Source of the DNA: Aquanectria penicillioides
Taxonomy: Eukaryota; Ascomycota; Sordariomycetes; Hypocreales; Nectriaceae
Reading direction: 5' to 3'
NCBI GenBank assembly: GCA_003415625.1
Contig: PYIU01000001.1
Coordinates: 4,774,746 to 4,838,745 of the forward strand
DNA length: 64,000 nt
Shown here: one piece after another, positions 35,408 through 49,134 of the stretch
Position numbering within the stretch: position 1 is the stretch's first letter
How the letters are laid out: each line of letters starts with the position of its first letter
Program-made: the position numbers and the translations under genes
Notes under the pieces: model-generated
Seen by the model: only the letters and a program-made list of their open reading frames with translations
Databases searched by the model: none
Told to the model about the DNA's origin: nothing

Positions 35408-37520
35408 ATGGCTACCTGTAAGCTTTAACTCTGCTCTCCACCCTCCCAAGCACTTCTCTTCATCTGCACTTTCAATCGCTTGGCATCGTTCACGCATCGC
35501 CTTTCCGTTCTTGGGGGCCACATCCAACCGTTTTACTTTATTTTAATTCTTTTTTTTTTTTTTTTTCTTTCCCGCTTCTCTCTCTGCCCTGTTGTCCATG
35601 CGCATCCGGTGGCTCTTGCACACGCCTGGCACCTCAGCTTCTTCCTTGATTATTTACTCCTTTGTGTACTAATCTCTGCTTGTCATGTCTCAAGTCAACC
35701 ACTTCAACCTGAAGCGACAAGCACATACTCTCAGTCGCACCAGCTCCGATCAATCATGGAACCCCTTCCGCCACGTATCTTGGGATCGTCAGCCTGGCCC
35801 GCCGGTACTTGGGACGGTGGTCGACTCGAGCAGCAGGCTACCCATAATGATCCCTCTACCGGAGAGCGCCTCACCCACGCTAGCACAGATCCTACTGGTT
35901 CTCGATCCGTTGCCCGAGACTGGTCTAACGCTGACACCGTTACCGAGCCTAAGCCTGCCGAGTTCCACGACATCGACGAGACTTCCAGGGAGAGAAGCGT
36001 CAGCCAGCCCAGCAACGCTGGCGTCGAGATGCCCGTTTCTCAGCGAGGATTGGTCAACGATGAAGGAGGCCTGAGGAACAGGAAGCCCGATGAGGATACC
36101 GCCAGGCAGCCTGAGGAGGAGGATGACAAGAGGAAGAAGGCAAAGGACAACGAGAAGAAGAGCATGTTCCGCAACGTCCAGCCCAAGGAGCCTTTCACGG
36201 TCGCCAACCAGCTCCAGCGAACCTTCCTCAACTCGTGGATTAACCTCCTTCTGCTCGCCGCCCCTGTTGGCATCGCCGTCAACTATGTCGACTCTGTCAG
36301 CCGCATTGCCGTCTTCGTCATCAACTTCATCGCCATTATTCCGCTCGCTGCCATGCTTGGCTTTGCCACCGAAGAGATTGCCCTGCGCACTGGTGAGGTT
36401 CTTGGCGGTCTCATCAATGCAACATTTGGAAACGCTGTCGAACTCATCGTCGCTATTCTTGCTCTCTCCCAGGACAAGGTTGTCATTGTGCAGACTTCCC
36501 TCATCGGCTCTATCCTCTCCAATCTCCTCCTAGTCATGGGCATGTGTTTCTTCTTTGGTGGTCTACGCCGCCAACAACAGTACTTCAACGAGACCGTCGC
36601 TCAGACCGCTGCCTCTTTGCTCGCTCTCGCCGTCGCGTCCGTCATCGTCCCCACCGTTTTCGACGCCCAAAGCGATACCCCCGTTGCACACGTTGCCTCC
36701 CTCTCTCGTGGCACCTCCGTCATCCTCCTCATTGTCTACGGCGGCTACCTCGTATTCCAGCTTAAGACCCACCAGGAGGTCTTTACTGAAGAGAGCCAAA
36801 AGGTCGCTGCTAAGCCATGGAGCTCTGGCACGCTCGGTACCGGCGCTATCAAGAATGGTCTCGTGGCCCCTGGTGCATTTGTGGGACGCAGTGTTGTTGA
36901 CAAGGATGAAAATGTGCAGTTGTCTAAGATGCTCATGAGCCCGCGAAGTTTCCAACATGACGAGGACGATGAGGAGGAGGAGGAGCCTCAACTGCATTTC
37001 TTCGTTGCCATTGCCACTCTCACTGTCTCAACCGTCTTCATCGCCCTTTGCGCCGAGTTCATGGTCGATTCCATCGACGCTGTTACCAAGGGTGGTGCCA
37101 TTTCGGAGGAGTTTGTTGGTCTGATCCTTCTCCCTATTGTTGGTAACGCTGCCGAGCACGCCACCGCTGTCACCGTGGCCATCAAAGATAAGATGGATCT
37201 TGCCATCGGTGTTGCTGTCGGCTCCAGCATGCAGGTCGCCCTTTTCCTCATTCCTCTTCTCGTTATTATTGGTTGGGGCATGGGCAATGAGGACATGAAC
37301 CTAAGCTTCGACGTCTTCCAGGTTGCCGTCATGTTCGTGGCCGTTCTCCTCACCAACTACCTTATTGCTGATGGAAAGAGCCATTGGTTGGAGGGATTTC
37401 TCCTGATTTGTCTGTATGCCATTATTGCTGTATGCTCTTGGTGTAAGTACTCTCGTCACACATTTGTTCCGCTGAACAACGGCTTACTGATCTGTCATAG
37501 GGTACCCTACCCACTCGTAA
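35408..37520 (+). CDS. VCX1: Vacuolar Ca2+/H+ exchanger (CAX family, Vcx1-like)
   Basis: The best model has exons 35408-35417, 35715-37442 and 37501-37520 (introns 297 and 58 nt) and gives 585 residues. If the first short exon is wrong, ATG 35756 gives 568. After about 150 polar residues come two homologous sets of membrane helices. Each carries the cation-binding motif of the family: GNAVELIVAILALSQ in the first half and GNAAEHATAVTVAIKDKMDLA in the second. An acidic linker (DEDDEEEEEPQ) separates the halves. CAX proteins move cytosolic Ca2+ into the vacuole in exchange for protons. The protein ends CSWWYPTHS. If the last intron is retained, the frame stays open to 37825. It converges with IML1 across 526 bp. 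Confidence 0.93.
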
Positions 37521-38046
37521 ATCCTCCGACGACCATCTTTGTTCTCTCTTCTTTCTTTGTAGATTTGCTTGTTATCCCTTTCATTTGCTTGCCTCAGTAC
37601 ATAATCGGTTTTCAAGGCGTCATGGTGCCCCCTTGTACATATCTTCACATCACCACTGGCTTTGTTAATAATCATGGCGAAATTTGGTATCAGGAAACGG
37701 GAACGGTTGATTTCGAATCATCAAATTGCACCAAAAAACTTGTTGTCCCACCACACTTATCTTTTTGTATATACCCAATTAGTTGGAAGGGCACGATTCT
37801 CAACTGGAAAACTTTTTACAGCTAGATTCTCGCCGACGTATCGGCCATTACACTACATAGTAACCTACATCAGGTGCATAAATGAAAGTCTCAACCTCCT
37901 ACATGTTTTTTATACAATAAACAGAACCCCCGTATTTCACACAACAATACAAACAAGAAGAAGAAGGCGCTCAATATCGCAACAACGCTAGATCATCATC
38001 ATATTCCATCCATCATCGTTCACTACTCTCCGGCAGACGGCATCGT

Positions 38047-41000
38047 TCATCCTCGCCCACTCAAGCTCGATCCGGCGTCGTACTGCACACTACCCCGGCG
38101 CAGGAAGGACATGGGGCTGTTGAGACGTTTTCCAGGACCTCCATCGCTGGCCCCGTTGCCCCCGAGCACGCCGGGACCGAGACCCAGAGAAGGAATGCTG
38201 GCCTCGGGCACGGCTTCGAGGACTGCCGGGGCCATGGCGGTGGCTGGGGTGCCCTGGACATCCTGTCCCCTCTCGAGCGCCTCGCGATAAAAGGCTTCAA
38301 GGGCGGGACCGTCTCTGCAGAACTCATCAAACTCGATCTTGAGAAGCTCCGGGTTGGGCGCGGCCAGGGGTGAGGGACGACCGGACTGGGCTTGGTCAAC
38401 GGGCTTCAGAGCCGGGGACTGGTAGTAGTACGAGGGTTTGAGGACGGGAGAGGTGAGGGGTGCGGGCGAAGATGAATCGGAGTGCATGCCGTAAGAGGCG
38501 TACGACATGCGGCCGGTACGGTCGACGTGCGGGGGCGGATCGGAGGTGGTGGAGTTGGCAAGGCCCCGCATATCCTTGTCACGCGGGTTGCTGGGCCGGT
38601 GGGTGTAGAGGCGGTTAGCAAGGAGGTAGAAGTCTCCCTCGTCGGTAATTTGGGCCATGAGACCGCCAGAGCGGTGGATGTATTGGGAATACTTGAAGTC
38701 GGGCTTGCCCCACGAGTATGTGATATCGACGTTGTTGGGGAAGTTGGATGCCGCCTCGATGTCAAGCACGAAGTCGAAGCGTTTGAGGATAGCCACTTGG
38801 TAAAAGTGCTTACTGGGTGCCGTCTGGGGGCCAAGTGAGTTGGGGTCGAAGTAAGTCTCAGGTTTTTGGTCCGGAGGGGGCACAGCGAGCTTTGCAAGGA
38901 ATGGCCTGCGGAAGGGATTCGTCTCGGTGATGGCACACGCCTCCTTGATGGGAACTTCGACAAGCCGGAGACCGTACTGGCTCGCCTCACGTGCCCATGC
39001 TTCAACCGCGTCCTCGACCAGCTTGGCTGTGATATTCATCCAATCGATCCTGATGTGAAAACAGCTGTCTGGGTTGTGTAGTCGATCGTAATGCAAGTCG
39101 ATACGTTCCGGCCTGTATGATCGTTTGCGATGGTCCACGTCATATTTGATCACCTTGCTCAACACCACCTTAGGTCGCTTTCCATTATGATTGAGAGGCA
39201 TCGTAGGTGTGGTTGATGTCGATGCTGGCGAGTTCTCCTCGTTTATCGAGTTAGGTCGCGGCAGGGTACGAGGCGAATCTTTGCTCGTGGGTTCCAGCAC
39301 CGGTGTAGGAGGCACGCCGCTGCGCCTGGTGTTAAACCAGCCAGGATGCGGTTTGGCGAACTCACTAGCAATCTGGTAGAAGTAGTTACCGTCACGGAAT
39401 TGATGACGCTTCTCGACATGAACGAACAAGCCCTTGTCCCTGTCAGTCTTCGGTGTGTTAAGCCTGGTCTCTTCGAGCACCATGAGAGCATTGCCTAAAG
39501 CCTCGGCATCCTCGCGCGTCTCTAGGTCTTCAAAATTGTCCAACAACCAGGTCGTCATTTCGGAACCAATGAAACATGCATAGTGCAGTCGAAGGTGCCA
39601 GCGTCGGTTCAGGAACCGGACACCTCCATTCTCAATCGACTGTTGCATGGCATCGGCCAGGGCCGAAAGATTCAGGTTGGATTTCTTAAATCGTTCCTTA
39701 CTAGAAACAAGGCCCTTACGAACAGTTCCTCCAAGGCCCTCCACGAGGGATAGAGTTTCGACTTCTGCGGCGATAACTAAGGACGGATCTTCCGTCTTGT
39801 ACACAATGTCCAATGGATTTGGATCCCGACGGCGGTGGTAACCTGCCGAATGGTATCGTCTCTCTGAAGGAGGAATGTAACGGTACTTCTGCCAAGATTG
39901 GGTCAGGCGCCGGATTCCTTCGATTCGAATTTCTTCGGCGTTGTCTCCAGTTTGGTTTCGAGAGAGCGATGTATTTTTAGAAATGACTGGGATGAGCACG
40001 AACCGCGCTCGCCAGAACCTCAGACTTTCCATCATTTCATCGTGATGGCCGGCAATGTACGAATCGATCGTGTTCCAGTTGCGATCTTGTCGGGCATTGA
40101 GAATGTCGATTTCTCTCGTTTCATATGACTCGTCCAGAAGCGTTCGGATGGCAGGTTTATAGATGGGCGAAAAGCTCTGGGAACAGGAGAAGGACGTGTC
40201 TGTGGGCTTTCGCATGAAAATATTCACTTCAACCGCTGTGCCATTGACACACGACAGCTGGTGAATTGTGTTTCCCACTGACATAAATACACTGGTACCA
40301 TCCTCTAGAGTTTGGTTGCGAGAGAAGATGTCGCCCACTTTAATGAGCTTTTGCCCAAGAGCCTTCGCTACAGCAGGCCCAACAACAACCTGGAAGCCCT
40401 GAGAAAACCGCAAACTGATAAGCTCTTGTATGAACTGCTGTCGAGTTTTGGGCTCTTCAGAGAGCTCATCATCCACATTCTGGTCAATAGTATAAGGGTG
40501 TCTTTGATATTCCGTATCAAATTGCGTCTTTGACGGAAAGTATTCGGTTGTCAAAGGTACCGAAGCAGGACAACACAATGCCTTCCATTTTTGAACCTTC
40601 ATTTGCGACGTTTGAGGAAAGACGTGCTGCCACCTGCTGTATAGAACTGTATCATCGATCATGTGGTTTTCGGGATTAGAAGGATTCAGTAACGTCAACC
40701 ACGGAGTGATGGCCGTCGTGGGGGATAGTGTTGCGGGTAGCTCGGATACAACGCCAGCACGTAGCTTATTAGTGTAGACCTTTTGAGCGTCATCCGCCCT
40801 GAGGGCGTTGGAATAACGTTGATCTCTGTCATCTTGACGTCGCTCAGGGCGGGCATTGAACGGTGATGGCATGATTGATGCCGACCTCAGCTGGTTTGCA
40901 GCAATGTCCAGATTCGAATTGTTTCTCTTCAAAATAGGGATGCTTGGCGTCGTTGGGATTCCCTCAATGATAGGCTCCGGGGCATTCAAACGGTACTTGC

Positions 41001-43664
41001 GTGTGGACAGTGTAGATGATTGACTGGTGATAGTCTGGGGCGAGCTGGGACGCATCTCTGGATAAAGTCGGGGAGTGGATGGAGGCTTCTGACTTGTGGA
41101 TGAGACACCAGATGCATTGACAGTTTCCGCCTTGATTTCCGCTACCGCTACTTTGGGTGCAGCAATACCGAACCCCCGCTGACCAAGGCTAATTTGCCTC
41201 ATCAGCTTTGGCTGCTTCATGGTTGTCGTTGTCTTGGCTGGTTTTGAAGGCGGGTCTGGTGTCTTCTTCACAGACGTTAGAGGCTTATCCGCATCGGCCA
41301 TGTTCATAGACAACTTTCTCGTAGATACTCCCATTATTCCGATCCTCTTCTCGGGAAGTGAGGTTCCATATAGCCCAGAGTCCTCGGCCAGCTGTCTCTT
41401 AGTCATTTCGTCAAGATCCCTGGCGTGACGCGAAGAGTGGTGATGCCGTCGGCTACTTGAAACGCGAGCCTTTTGGTCATCAAACTCTTGCAGTTGTTTC
41501 CAGACTGACTTTTCACCTGGACGTGCCAATCTATCAGGCACAAATCTCCCAAATCCATACACGTAGTCGAAAAGAGACTCTGGAGCTCGGCGGCTAGGAA
41601 TGTATACAACATCATTTATCTCGCTATGACGATTCTTCTGGGAAGGAGGCTGCTCAGTAATGTTGGCGGGGAAACTTGTATCAGCCTGAAGAGGAGTTGT
41701 TTCGATCTCATTCGTTTCAAGAAGACTTCTCATTTGCAAGTCGTACATTCTGCATCGAATATTGAAGTCATTTTCGTCATCTTGCTCGACCTTATTGGAT
41801 ACCGACAAGGCGATTCCTTGATACGAGAGAGCCTCATCGGAAGAGCCAGTCCAATATGAAACATGAAGCCATTGCGGCAGGGCGTAGCACCATTCATCGC
41901 CTTTGGCCATGGATGGGTGATGATCCATTCGCCGAGTTAGGCTATTTCCCTTGGATGGTGAGTATGATTCTCCCGTTGACTGGTAACTACCAATGACAGG
42001 GGTAGGGTGGTTTGGCGTACTGTCACGGCTCTGAAACGACCTTGACAGACCAGATTGATGGGGTGTATGCTGGTGGTGGCCACGATCATCTGAGTATTGT
42101 GGATTTCGATATTTGAAGAGCGGAACGGAATGGAGGGGCATCTTGGGTAGGCATATGAGATCAATACCTATCCCATTCCCTACTAATGCTTCAGTTGTTC
42201 TCCTCAGGGTCTCATAGTCAACCTCAAAGACGCCAGATCCAGGGCTGATCACAGCGATAGAAATGCCAGTCCTGGTCAGATCTCTATCGATGTGGTCATG
42301 GGCAAATTGCGACGAAGCCAGATTGATAGCTTCCAAGACATTGCCATACATTGATAGGGTGGATTCGGCCTTGACTCTGTTTGTTGGCGTGTCCTTCGGG
42401 ACCTGGCCTCCCTCTAATGTAGATTGAGTAAATAGTTTGTGGTGATGAAGACTGATATCTCTTCGGAAGAAGTTGAACTCCTTTTTCAACTGATGTAGGA
42501 TTTTAGTCCACTCCCCACTGCTCATTTCGCTCACGACAACACGATAAAAGTCTTTATAAGGCCGACGGAGCCCCGAAGGTTGAATACCAGTATAATAATC
42601 GCCTTCCAGAGTGTCAAACTCAGCGGTCAATCCCGTGTCGTATTCGACTCGTGCAAAAAGAACAATGCTGACGAGATGTTTTGCCTTCAAGGTGGCCCAC
42701 CTCTTGAATAGGGCCGGAAGGAACCCATTGACAACTTTGTTGAACATGATCTCACCGGAATTTTCAGAATCGAACTCCCACATCTCGCGAGCCATTTGGA
42801 TGAATAGCACATATCTGGCCGACTCGCTCCGAAAGATAGGCCGTGTGTCACGAGCAAAGAATGCCGAATGTACCTTGGAGCCATCGGCGTAGATTGCGGT
42901 TACTTGGGCTTTGATAGTACCCATAAAGAGGATGGATTGACCCTTGTAGATAGTCCTTTCCGTCAACTCTCCGACGGTCATCCTCCATATATCAGCCCTA
43001 GATAGGTACTGATCCTTGAATGATAACTCCACGTGTGAAGCTTTTCTCGCCGGGTTATTCTTATCCACCTATTGAAGGTAAGTATGAGATGATGATTGAG
43101 TAATTGGCGACCTACCATGGTTAGGAGAACCTGGGAGCCCTTTTTCATCCCAAAAGCGTCTGCAATGTGCCTCACGACATACACTTCTACCTCGGGCTGC
43201 CGCGCTTTCATTTCCGGAGGCATATCCTTTGCGATGAATACGTAGCGGTTACCTGCCCCATAATCGTGACCCTGAGCCGCGGATGCGCCTTTAGACGCGC
43301 TGTTGTGATCCTGGCCTGGCTTGCTGTTAGACCCATGGCCTGTTGAAGGTTTTCTCGCCTCATCCTTCACAGTTGCAATGCACATCAAGGTACCCGGTTT
43401 CACGTCGCCACCCACAAGGTCCAAATTCAGCAACACCTCGTCTTTCGAGTACCCCTCGTTCACTGTAACCGTGCACCGACGCTCCACCTTGGCTTTCTTC
43501 TCCTCCTTGACGGTGGAATGAGAATGTGTTGAGGCAGCACTGGCGGGAGACGCGGGGACTTCGGCGGGGATGCGTTCTAAGCTCGACCTGCTGAATTGTC
43601 GCAGATGCGACCAGTGTGGCCCCTTGCGCGGGACCGGATTCCTTGCGACACCATTTCGGGACAT
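38047..43664 (-). CDS. IML1: SEACIT/GATOR1 subunit Iml1 (DEPDC5 family)
   Basis: Two exons, 43116-43664 and 38047-43068, with a 47-nt intron (ATG-GTAGGT ... AATAG-GTGGAT), give 1856 residues. Family marks are [15 protein letters not shown] at the start, [31 protein letters not shown], then [19 protein letters not shown] and the long DEPDC5 core. A DEP domain lies near 39380-39660 ([16 protein letters not shown] ... [13 protein letters not shown]), followed by the conserved C-terminal part ([19 protein letters not shown]). Iml1, with Npr2 and Npr3, is the GTPase-activating complex for Gtr1 that turns TORC1 down when amino acids are short. It works at the vacuole membrane. I use ATG 43664; the frame is open to an earlier ATG at 43982, which would add 106 residues of unconserved look. 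Confidence 0.95.
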
Positions 43665-45252
43665 GGGGGCTCGATGCGATCGTCGCTGGTTACTTTGATG
43701 GGTTCGACGATAGACGTTGCAATCTCGCGGATTGCATGGTTGGCGCCGTAGATTGGACCGGTCGGAGAAGCCTGGGGGCGAATCAGGCTGTCGGCGGGGC
43801 GTCACAAACTTGCAAGTAGAATAATGAAGTCTACGTCGGCACCGTGATGGACGATGCGAGGTGATACCATGAGGTTGGTCGGGCGTCGCGGCAGAATCGA
43901 GCTTGGAACGATGGGGCACAATCACCGCCTTCCGGATTTGGTAGTTGCCTACTCTGTCGTGGTGGAGCGCCCCAGCGTCCATCGCTAAAGTCGGCAGCCA
44001 TCGCTGCGCAATGTGATTGGCTCACTTGGGGATTGATAACCTGGAGACGACCCCAATCGTACAATTTGACCTGATATCAAGCTCGTGATCCTTCGGAGCG
44101 AGGATATGAGAATGCGGGAGGTGGGGAAGGAAAACAGCCAAAAAGGGTTCTTTCGGAGAACATGTACCTGATTATATGGTTCTATCGCGTTGGGTACGGA
44201 TAGGCTCAGCCACCGTCGCTTTGCAGACCAATCTCTCTTGAAGCTGCACAATGACGGTGCCATGAGAAGAACAAAACCACACCGATATTCTCGAAATAGA
44301 GCACAGACTAGTTTCTTTATATTTAATATTCTTTCTTTTCATTATAAGAAAGTATTCAGACTACCCACTAGATTGAAATAAAAATGGCTTGTCTTGACGC
44401 ACTCCCGTGGCTGCCGTGTCACGCCATGTGCCTCTTCGATGTGGATGCAACACAACGAAACAACGTCCGGTTCCCGCAGTCTGGGCCTTTGGCAAAGCAA
44501 TACCGCGTCACCCAGCTCTGGAATAGCCAGACACGGCAGGGTGGGGGAAAAATGTGTCCGTGCCACATCCCTCCAATCCCCTACACTTTTCTCCTCAGGG
44601 GGTTTGAACGGCGCCCAATACCCAATACCCAAGGTCGCCATCGTCATCGAAGCATCATTCCGTGCGCCACCACCACTTCATCTTGAGATCTTTCAGAGTC
44701 AAAGCGCATTGCATTGAAAAGGTGAATCCTTGATCCTTATCGAAGATCCGGTCCCAGGAGCTGCGACTTACCGAGCTTGATTGGCACGCCCGTGTTACAG
44801 CTATTGTCGGCTCGGCAAATGAAATACATCTGTCCGGACCCGATGAACTGAGTGTATGCTCGCACAAACAACCTTGATAAACCAGAGTCCCCAACTCAGA
44901 TTCCTATTTTATTTATGTACCGGTGAATGCGATCGAGAACCCTGAAGCGCAGCCGTGTCGTGTGAAGAAAGAACATCACCTCCCTCCCACACTCCGCATC
45001 AAATCGGCATCAATTGCGATTAGCCGACACAAACGAAGCTTCGCTTGGATTCCATGAATCATCGGCGTGGTTTTCGGTGTTCTCCTGAAACGCATTCATT
45101 TTCATCGATTGGGTACTTAAACGCTGCGCCGTCCTCGCCGGTTGATATATTTTTCTGGAATAATCAAAGTAAACACGTTTTTATCATCACCCCTTGAATA
45201 GCATCATTTGGCTACCTTTTCCTCCTTAATATTTAGTACCATCATCGGCAAT
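43665..45252. promoter_or_regulatory. Divergent intergenic region, IML1 / zinc transporter
   Basis: 1.6 kb lie between the start codons of IML1 (-) and the CDF transporter (+). Both leaders and promoters must be here. Short frames near 44384-44717 have no protein character. Confidence 0.5.
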
Positions 45253-46871
45253 ATGACGGGGCTCAAATTTACACGCAAACAACGCTTGGTGGCGACTATC
45301 GGGATATCGCTCTCCTTTTTCATCGCGGAGCTCGTCGGTTCGTATAGTCAATGCCGGAACTGATGGGATCTGGACATCCAAATTAACAAGGGCTTTGCGT
45401 AGTTGGCTTCTGGACACACTCACTCGCCCTCATCGCGGACGCGTTTCACTATGTACGCCTTCTAGTGACGACTAAAGATTAATTGCTAAATGGTGATAGC
45501 TGAGCGATTTGATCGGTATTGTGGTAGCCCTGGCGGCGTTGATGGTTGATTTCCCTCGTTGACCTGCAACACAAGCAGCAATATGTTAATAAATGATGAC
45601 AGGTATCAGAGCGCACCAAACCGGCTCCTCAAGCGTATACATTTGGATGGCAGAGAGCCAATCTCCTGGGTGCCTTCTTCAACGGCGTATTCCTCCTCGC
45701 GTTGGGCGTCAGTATCCTGGTCCAGGCCGTTGAGCGGTTCACCAATATCACTCGCAAGTTTTCCCGGGAATCGCGGTAAAGAATAACTCAGAGCTGACAT
45801 GTCAACAGCCGTGGAGAATCCTAAGCTTGTTCTCATAGTTGGAGGCGTGGGTTTGGCACTGAACATCCTAGTCATGTCCTTCCTCCATGGTGAGTTGCTC
45901 GCTTGTGCATCCAGTCAATTTCGGCCAGTCTGACATCCTTCCTTCAGAACATGACCACGAGCACTCCCACGGACAGCGGCACGATGATGAAGCGAAGACC
46001 AGCCATGCCTCTGGTCAACACCAAGTCATTGCTGATACGCCGAGTTACGATGCAGCTAGCGAGTCGGAAGCTCGACAGGCACCCGTGAGTACTCACTTGG
46101 ACAATCTTGTGAGTTGTCACCTGGAGTATGCTAAGTATAGCATCACAGAACACCAGCAGTCATCACGAGCACAAGCACACGGGAACTTCGAGTATGTCCC
46201 CCGGTCGAGACCTGGGTATGCTTGGCGTCTTCATCCATGTCTTGGGAGACGCCATCAACAACATCGGTGTCATTATCGCGGCAGTGATCATCTGGAAAGT
46301 GGAAGGTGAGGGCCGATACTACGCTGATCCTGCAGTTGGCGTCTTTATCGCCATAATGATCCTTCTTTCGGCAATTCCATTGGTCAAGAACAGTGGTGCC
46401 ATCCTGTTGCAGATTGCGCCGGGCGGAATTAACATGGAGGATATCAAGCATGACATTGAAATGGTGGGTAGCTACGTGCTCTATCCCGGTCTGTATCAGT
46501 ACTGATAGTGCCAGATTCCTGGGATCGAATCTGTCCACGAGCTGCATATTTGGCGACTGGACCAGCGCAAGTCTATTGCATCCGCCCATGTAGTCGTTGA
46601 TGGTAGAACCGTCAAAAGCTTTACAGACAAGGCGAAGATTATCATGGAATGTTTTCACGCCTATGGGATTCACTCTGCGACGCTCCAGCCGGAAGTATCA
46701 GTGGGAGGCCCTGTAACTGTCACAAATGACTTCCAGGAAGCCCATACAACCGCGACAGAAGTTGGAATGAGCGTGGCGACTCGGCGACTCGGCGGCAAGG
46801 AGAATTGCCAGCTGATTTGTGGCAGCCTATGTGACAGGATGAGGTGCTGTACACACATCCAGATGCAGTGA
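45253..46871 (+). CDS. ZRC1: Cation diffusion facilitator zinc transporter (Zrc1/Cot1-like)
   Basis: Eight exons: 45253-45337, 45403-45452, 45500-45544, 45603-45753, 45809-45889, 45948-46084, 46149-46463 and 46515-46871. They keep phase throughout and give 406 residues. The metal-site motifs of zinc CDF proteins are present: HSLALIADAFHYLSD in the second helix and HVLGDAINNIGVI in the fifth, each with the H-x3-D pair. A histidine-rich cytosolic loop (HEHDHEHSHGQRH ... SSHHEHKH) lies between helices 4 and 5. The C-terminal domain reads IPGIESVHELHIWRLDQ and the tail is cysteine-rich (NCQLICGSLCDRMRCC). Such proteins load Zn2+ into the vacuole in exchange for protons. Intron 4 (45754-45808) has a GC donor. 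The seven introns are 47-65 nt long. Confidence 0.95.
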
Positions 46872-47830
46872 TCGGCGTTCTGACGTTGTTGCCGCTTGGA
46901 GTTGGATGGCGGGGGAAGAGGGGTTGGGAGCTGTGCGGCGTTGGTTACGTTGCCAAACTGGCCCCTTGACCATGTTGTTGCAATATGGTAGCTAGTATAT
47001 CCCTGCGCAACGAGAGGAGGGAAGATCCCTGAAATGTGCTTGCTGAACTGCTGAGCCACGAGGCTTTTCTACAGCTGTGAAGCGGGGAACTTGCCCTTCT
47101 CGATTCAGAAAAGATGGGATTCTGAGCTTTCTCGCAACGGGTGAAGCCGGAGGTTTGCCACGGATGGGTGACAGAACCATGGACCCGGTCATGGGATGCA
47201 GCTGGTGAATCTGGGTAGGTAGGTAGGGTCTAGTAATGAAGGGTGCGCCTCTCGGTTTTCAGAGCCGACCACGACAAGCTACGTCTGTTGATGTCCCAAA
47301 CGGATTCCGTCCCCGATGCGATGCCGTCACACCAAAACTCCAAAAGCAAGCGGCCCTTGGCGTCAACTTGCGGCCAGCCTCATGATGGCACATGCGGAAA
47401 TCGGACCATTCTTCTGGAAACCATGAAGGGCACAGCAATATGCTAGCCTCAAAGGGGCAAGTCGGTGAGCCACGCGTCTGGAGATCTCAGGGCCGGCGAT
47501 CATCCGACGGGGGGCTGCTGGGCTGGTGACGAACAACATGGAGATCAATTCTGGGACCCTGGGAGATTCTGGCGTTACATTGACCCGGGCAAAAGCCCTG
47601 GCACCGCATGGAACTCCATGCAGCATCCTAGCTTGAGAGAGTCTGGCTTTGAGAGAGTCGAGTTGGCTCTTGAAAGAGATCCCAGGTCATCACCTAGACC
47701 GGGCCAGATGGCTGAGGGACGGGCCGCTGATAGTCAGTCCAATAGTGGAGGAAATTATGTACGCACCTGGCTGGAACTGGAGCGTGGGATGGGTTGCTGT
47801 TTTGACGTGTTGATTACCCAGTCCAAAGAG

Positions 47831-47857
47831 ACACACACACGCTCGCGCTCGCGCACG

Positions 47858-47889
<32 letters not shown>

Positions 47890-47896
47890 CACACGC
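47831..47896. repeat. CA/CG-type microsatellite
   Basis: An imperfect dinucleotide repeat, mostly AC with some GC steps. Confidence 0.9.
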
Positions 47897-49082
47897 ATGA
47901 CACGATGTGAGAAGAGGAAAGACGAGGTTGCCGCGCGCCGACAGGCCGAAGTGATTGGACTCTGGAGGCAAAACAATACCCCTCCCCCACATCCTCGAGC
48001 GCTCGTCATCGAAAAGAGGTCGTCGAGGTTGAATTGCGCCTTGGCACCTATCACCAACTCCCAGGGTAGTGCATGGCTAGGACACGAATGGCTCGTTGTG
48101 GATTGGCGACGCGGGCGCGCTAGAGCGCCATATGGGGCTTGTGAGCCTGTGAAGGACGGAATTCAAGCCCGATCCACGACCCAGCAAGCCCTGAAAGTGA
48201 GCAGAACGTAATCTGAGTTCCAAGCAGTCGGAGGAGGGCCAGCAGAGAGCACCAGCAGGGGTGTTGAGTTGGGCGACATATTTTGGGGAAAATATGACAT
48301 GTAACAGAGGCCAGGATGGGGGAGCTCATGCGGCCGCTCCACGCGCGCGCCGACTGGGGCGGCTCATTTCCAAGCAGCATCAAAGGTTCAAGACAATTTG
48401 ATTTGGTGCCAGGGCCCCTCGGAGAGCTGGACAAGTTGAACGTGAGACGACTTGTTTGGCTGATGGGCAGGGCGTTTTGTAACCTGTAACTTGTTGTCGC
48501 CGAAGACTTGCTTGCTTGCATGCGGCGGTGAGCATTGAGTATCACCACAACAGACTATGTGGATGAGGTTGGAGCTTGCCCTAGCTACCCCAGGCCCGGC
48601 GACACGTGATGGACGCCACCCACGATGGTGGAAAGCCGGGTCCGGGTGGACTAGAGCTCGCCGAGAAACGATTTTTCGGTGCCGAGAATGCCTGCTCTGT
48701 TACGAGATGTCAGAAGAAATTAACCTTGGGGGCATGGCTAGAGCTGAAAAAACGGGCGCTGGATGCTTCAAAGGGGAAGGGTAAGAATCCCCATCTGGGA
48801 AGTGGTCCTTACCGATGATGCCTCTTCTCTCACACACACCCTCCTCCATTGCGCTGATAGATCGCGAGGAGGCGCCTCTGGCATGGAGCTACCGTTGCCC
48901 ACGACAAGACACGTCTGAGGAGGCTCAGCCGCCCGTCAACACCCATTGGCCGAGCCGATGTATGTGGCTAGACATATCTGCAATTCTGATAACTACTAAG
49001 AGTAGACGCGGACCCGCATACACCGGGCTTGTGGCTTGTCTGCAGCGCTGCAGCCGCGCACAGGCTGAGGCGAGTGATATAG

Positions 49083-49134
49083 ATGTGGATGTGGATGTGG
49101 ATGTGGATGTGGATGTGGATGTGGATGTGGATGT
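49083..49134. repeat. Hexanucleotide tandem repeat, unit GATGTG
   Basis: About eight near-perfect copies of a 6-base unit in intergenic DNA, ending in GATGTGAAGATG. Confidence 0.9.

Noticed and set aside
38406..39005. 199-codon frame inside IML1
   Set aside because: It is the same strand in another frame. The IML1 frame is conserved and runs straight through.
43665..43982. 106-residue N-terminal extension of IML1 from ATG 43982
   Set aside because: The frame is open but the residues look unconserved and Arg/His/Ser-biased. The conserved text starts just after ATG 43664.
47465..48211. 248-codon frame over the CA repeat
   Set aside because: It is driven by the microsatellite (THTHTHTRTHTR) and has no homologous look.
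49083..49134. Regular repeats taken as a possible CRISPR-like array
   Set aside because: The six-base units are contiguous with no spacers, and this is eukaryotic DNA: a simple tandem repeat.
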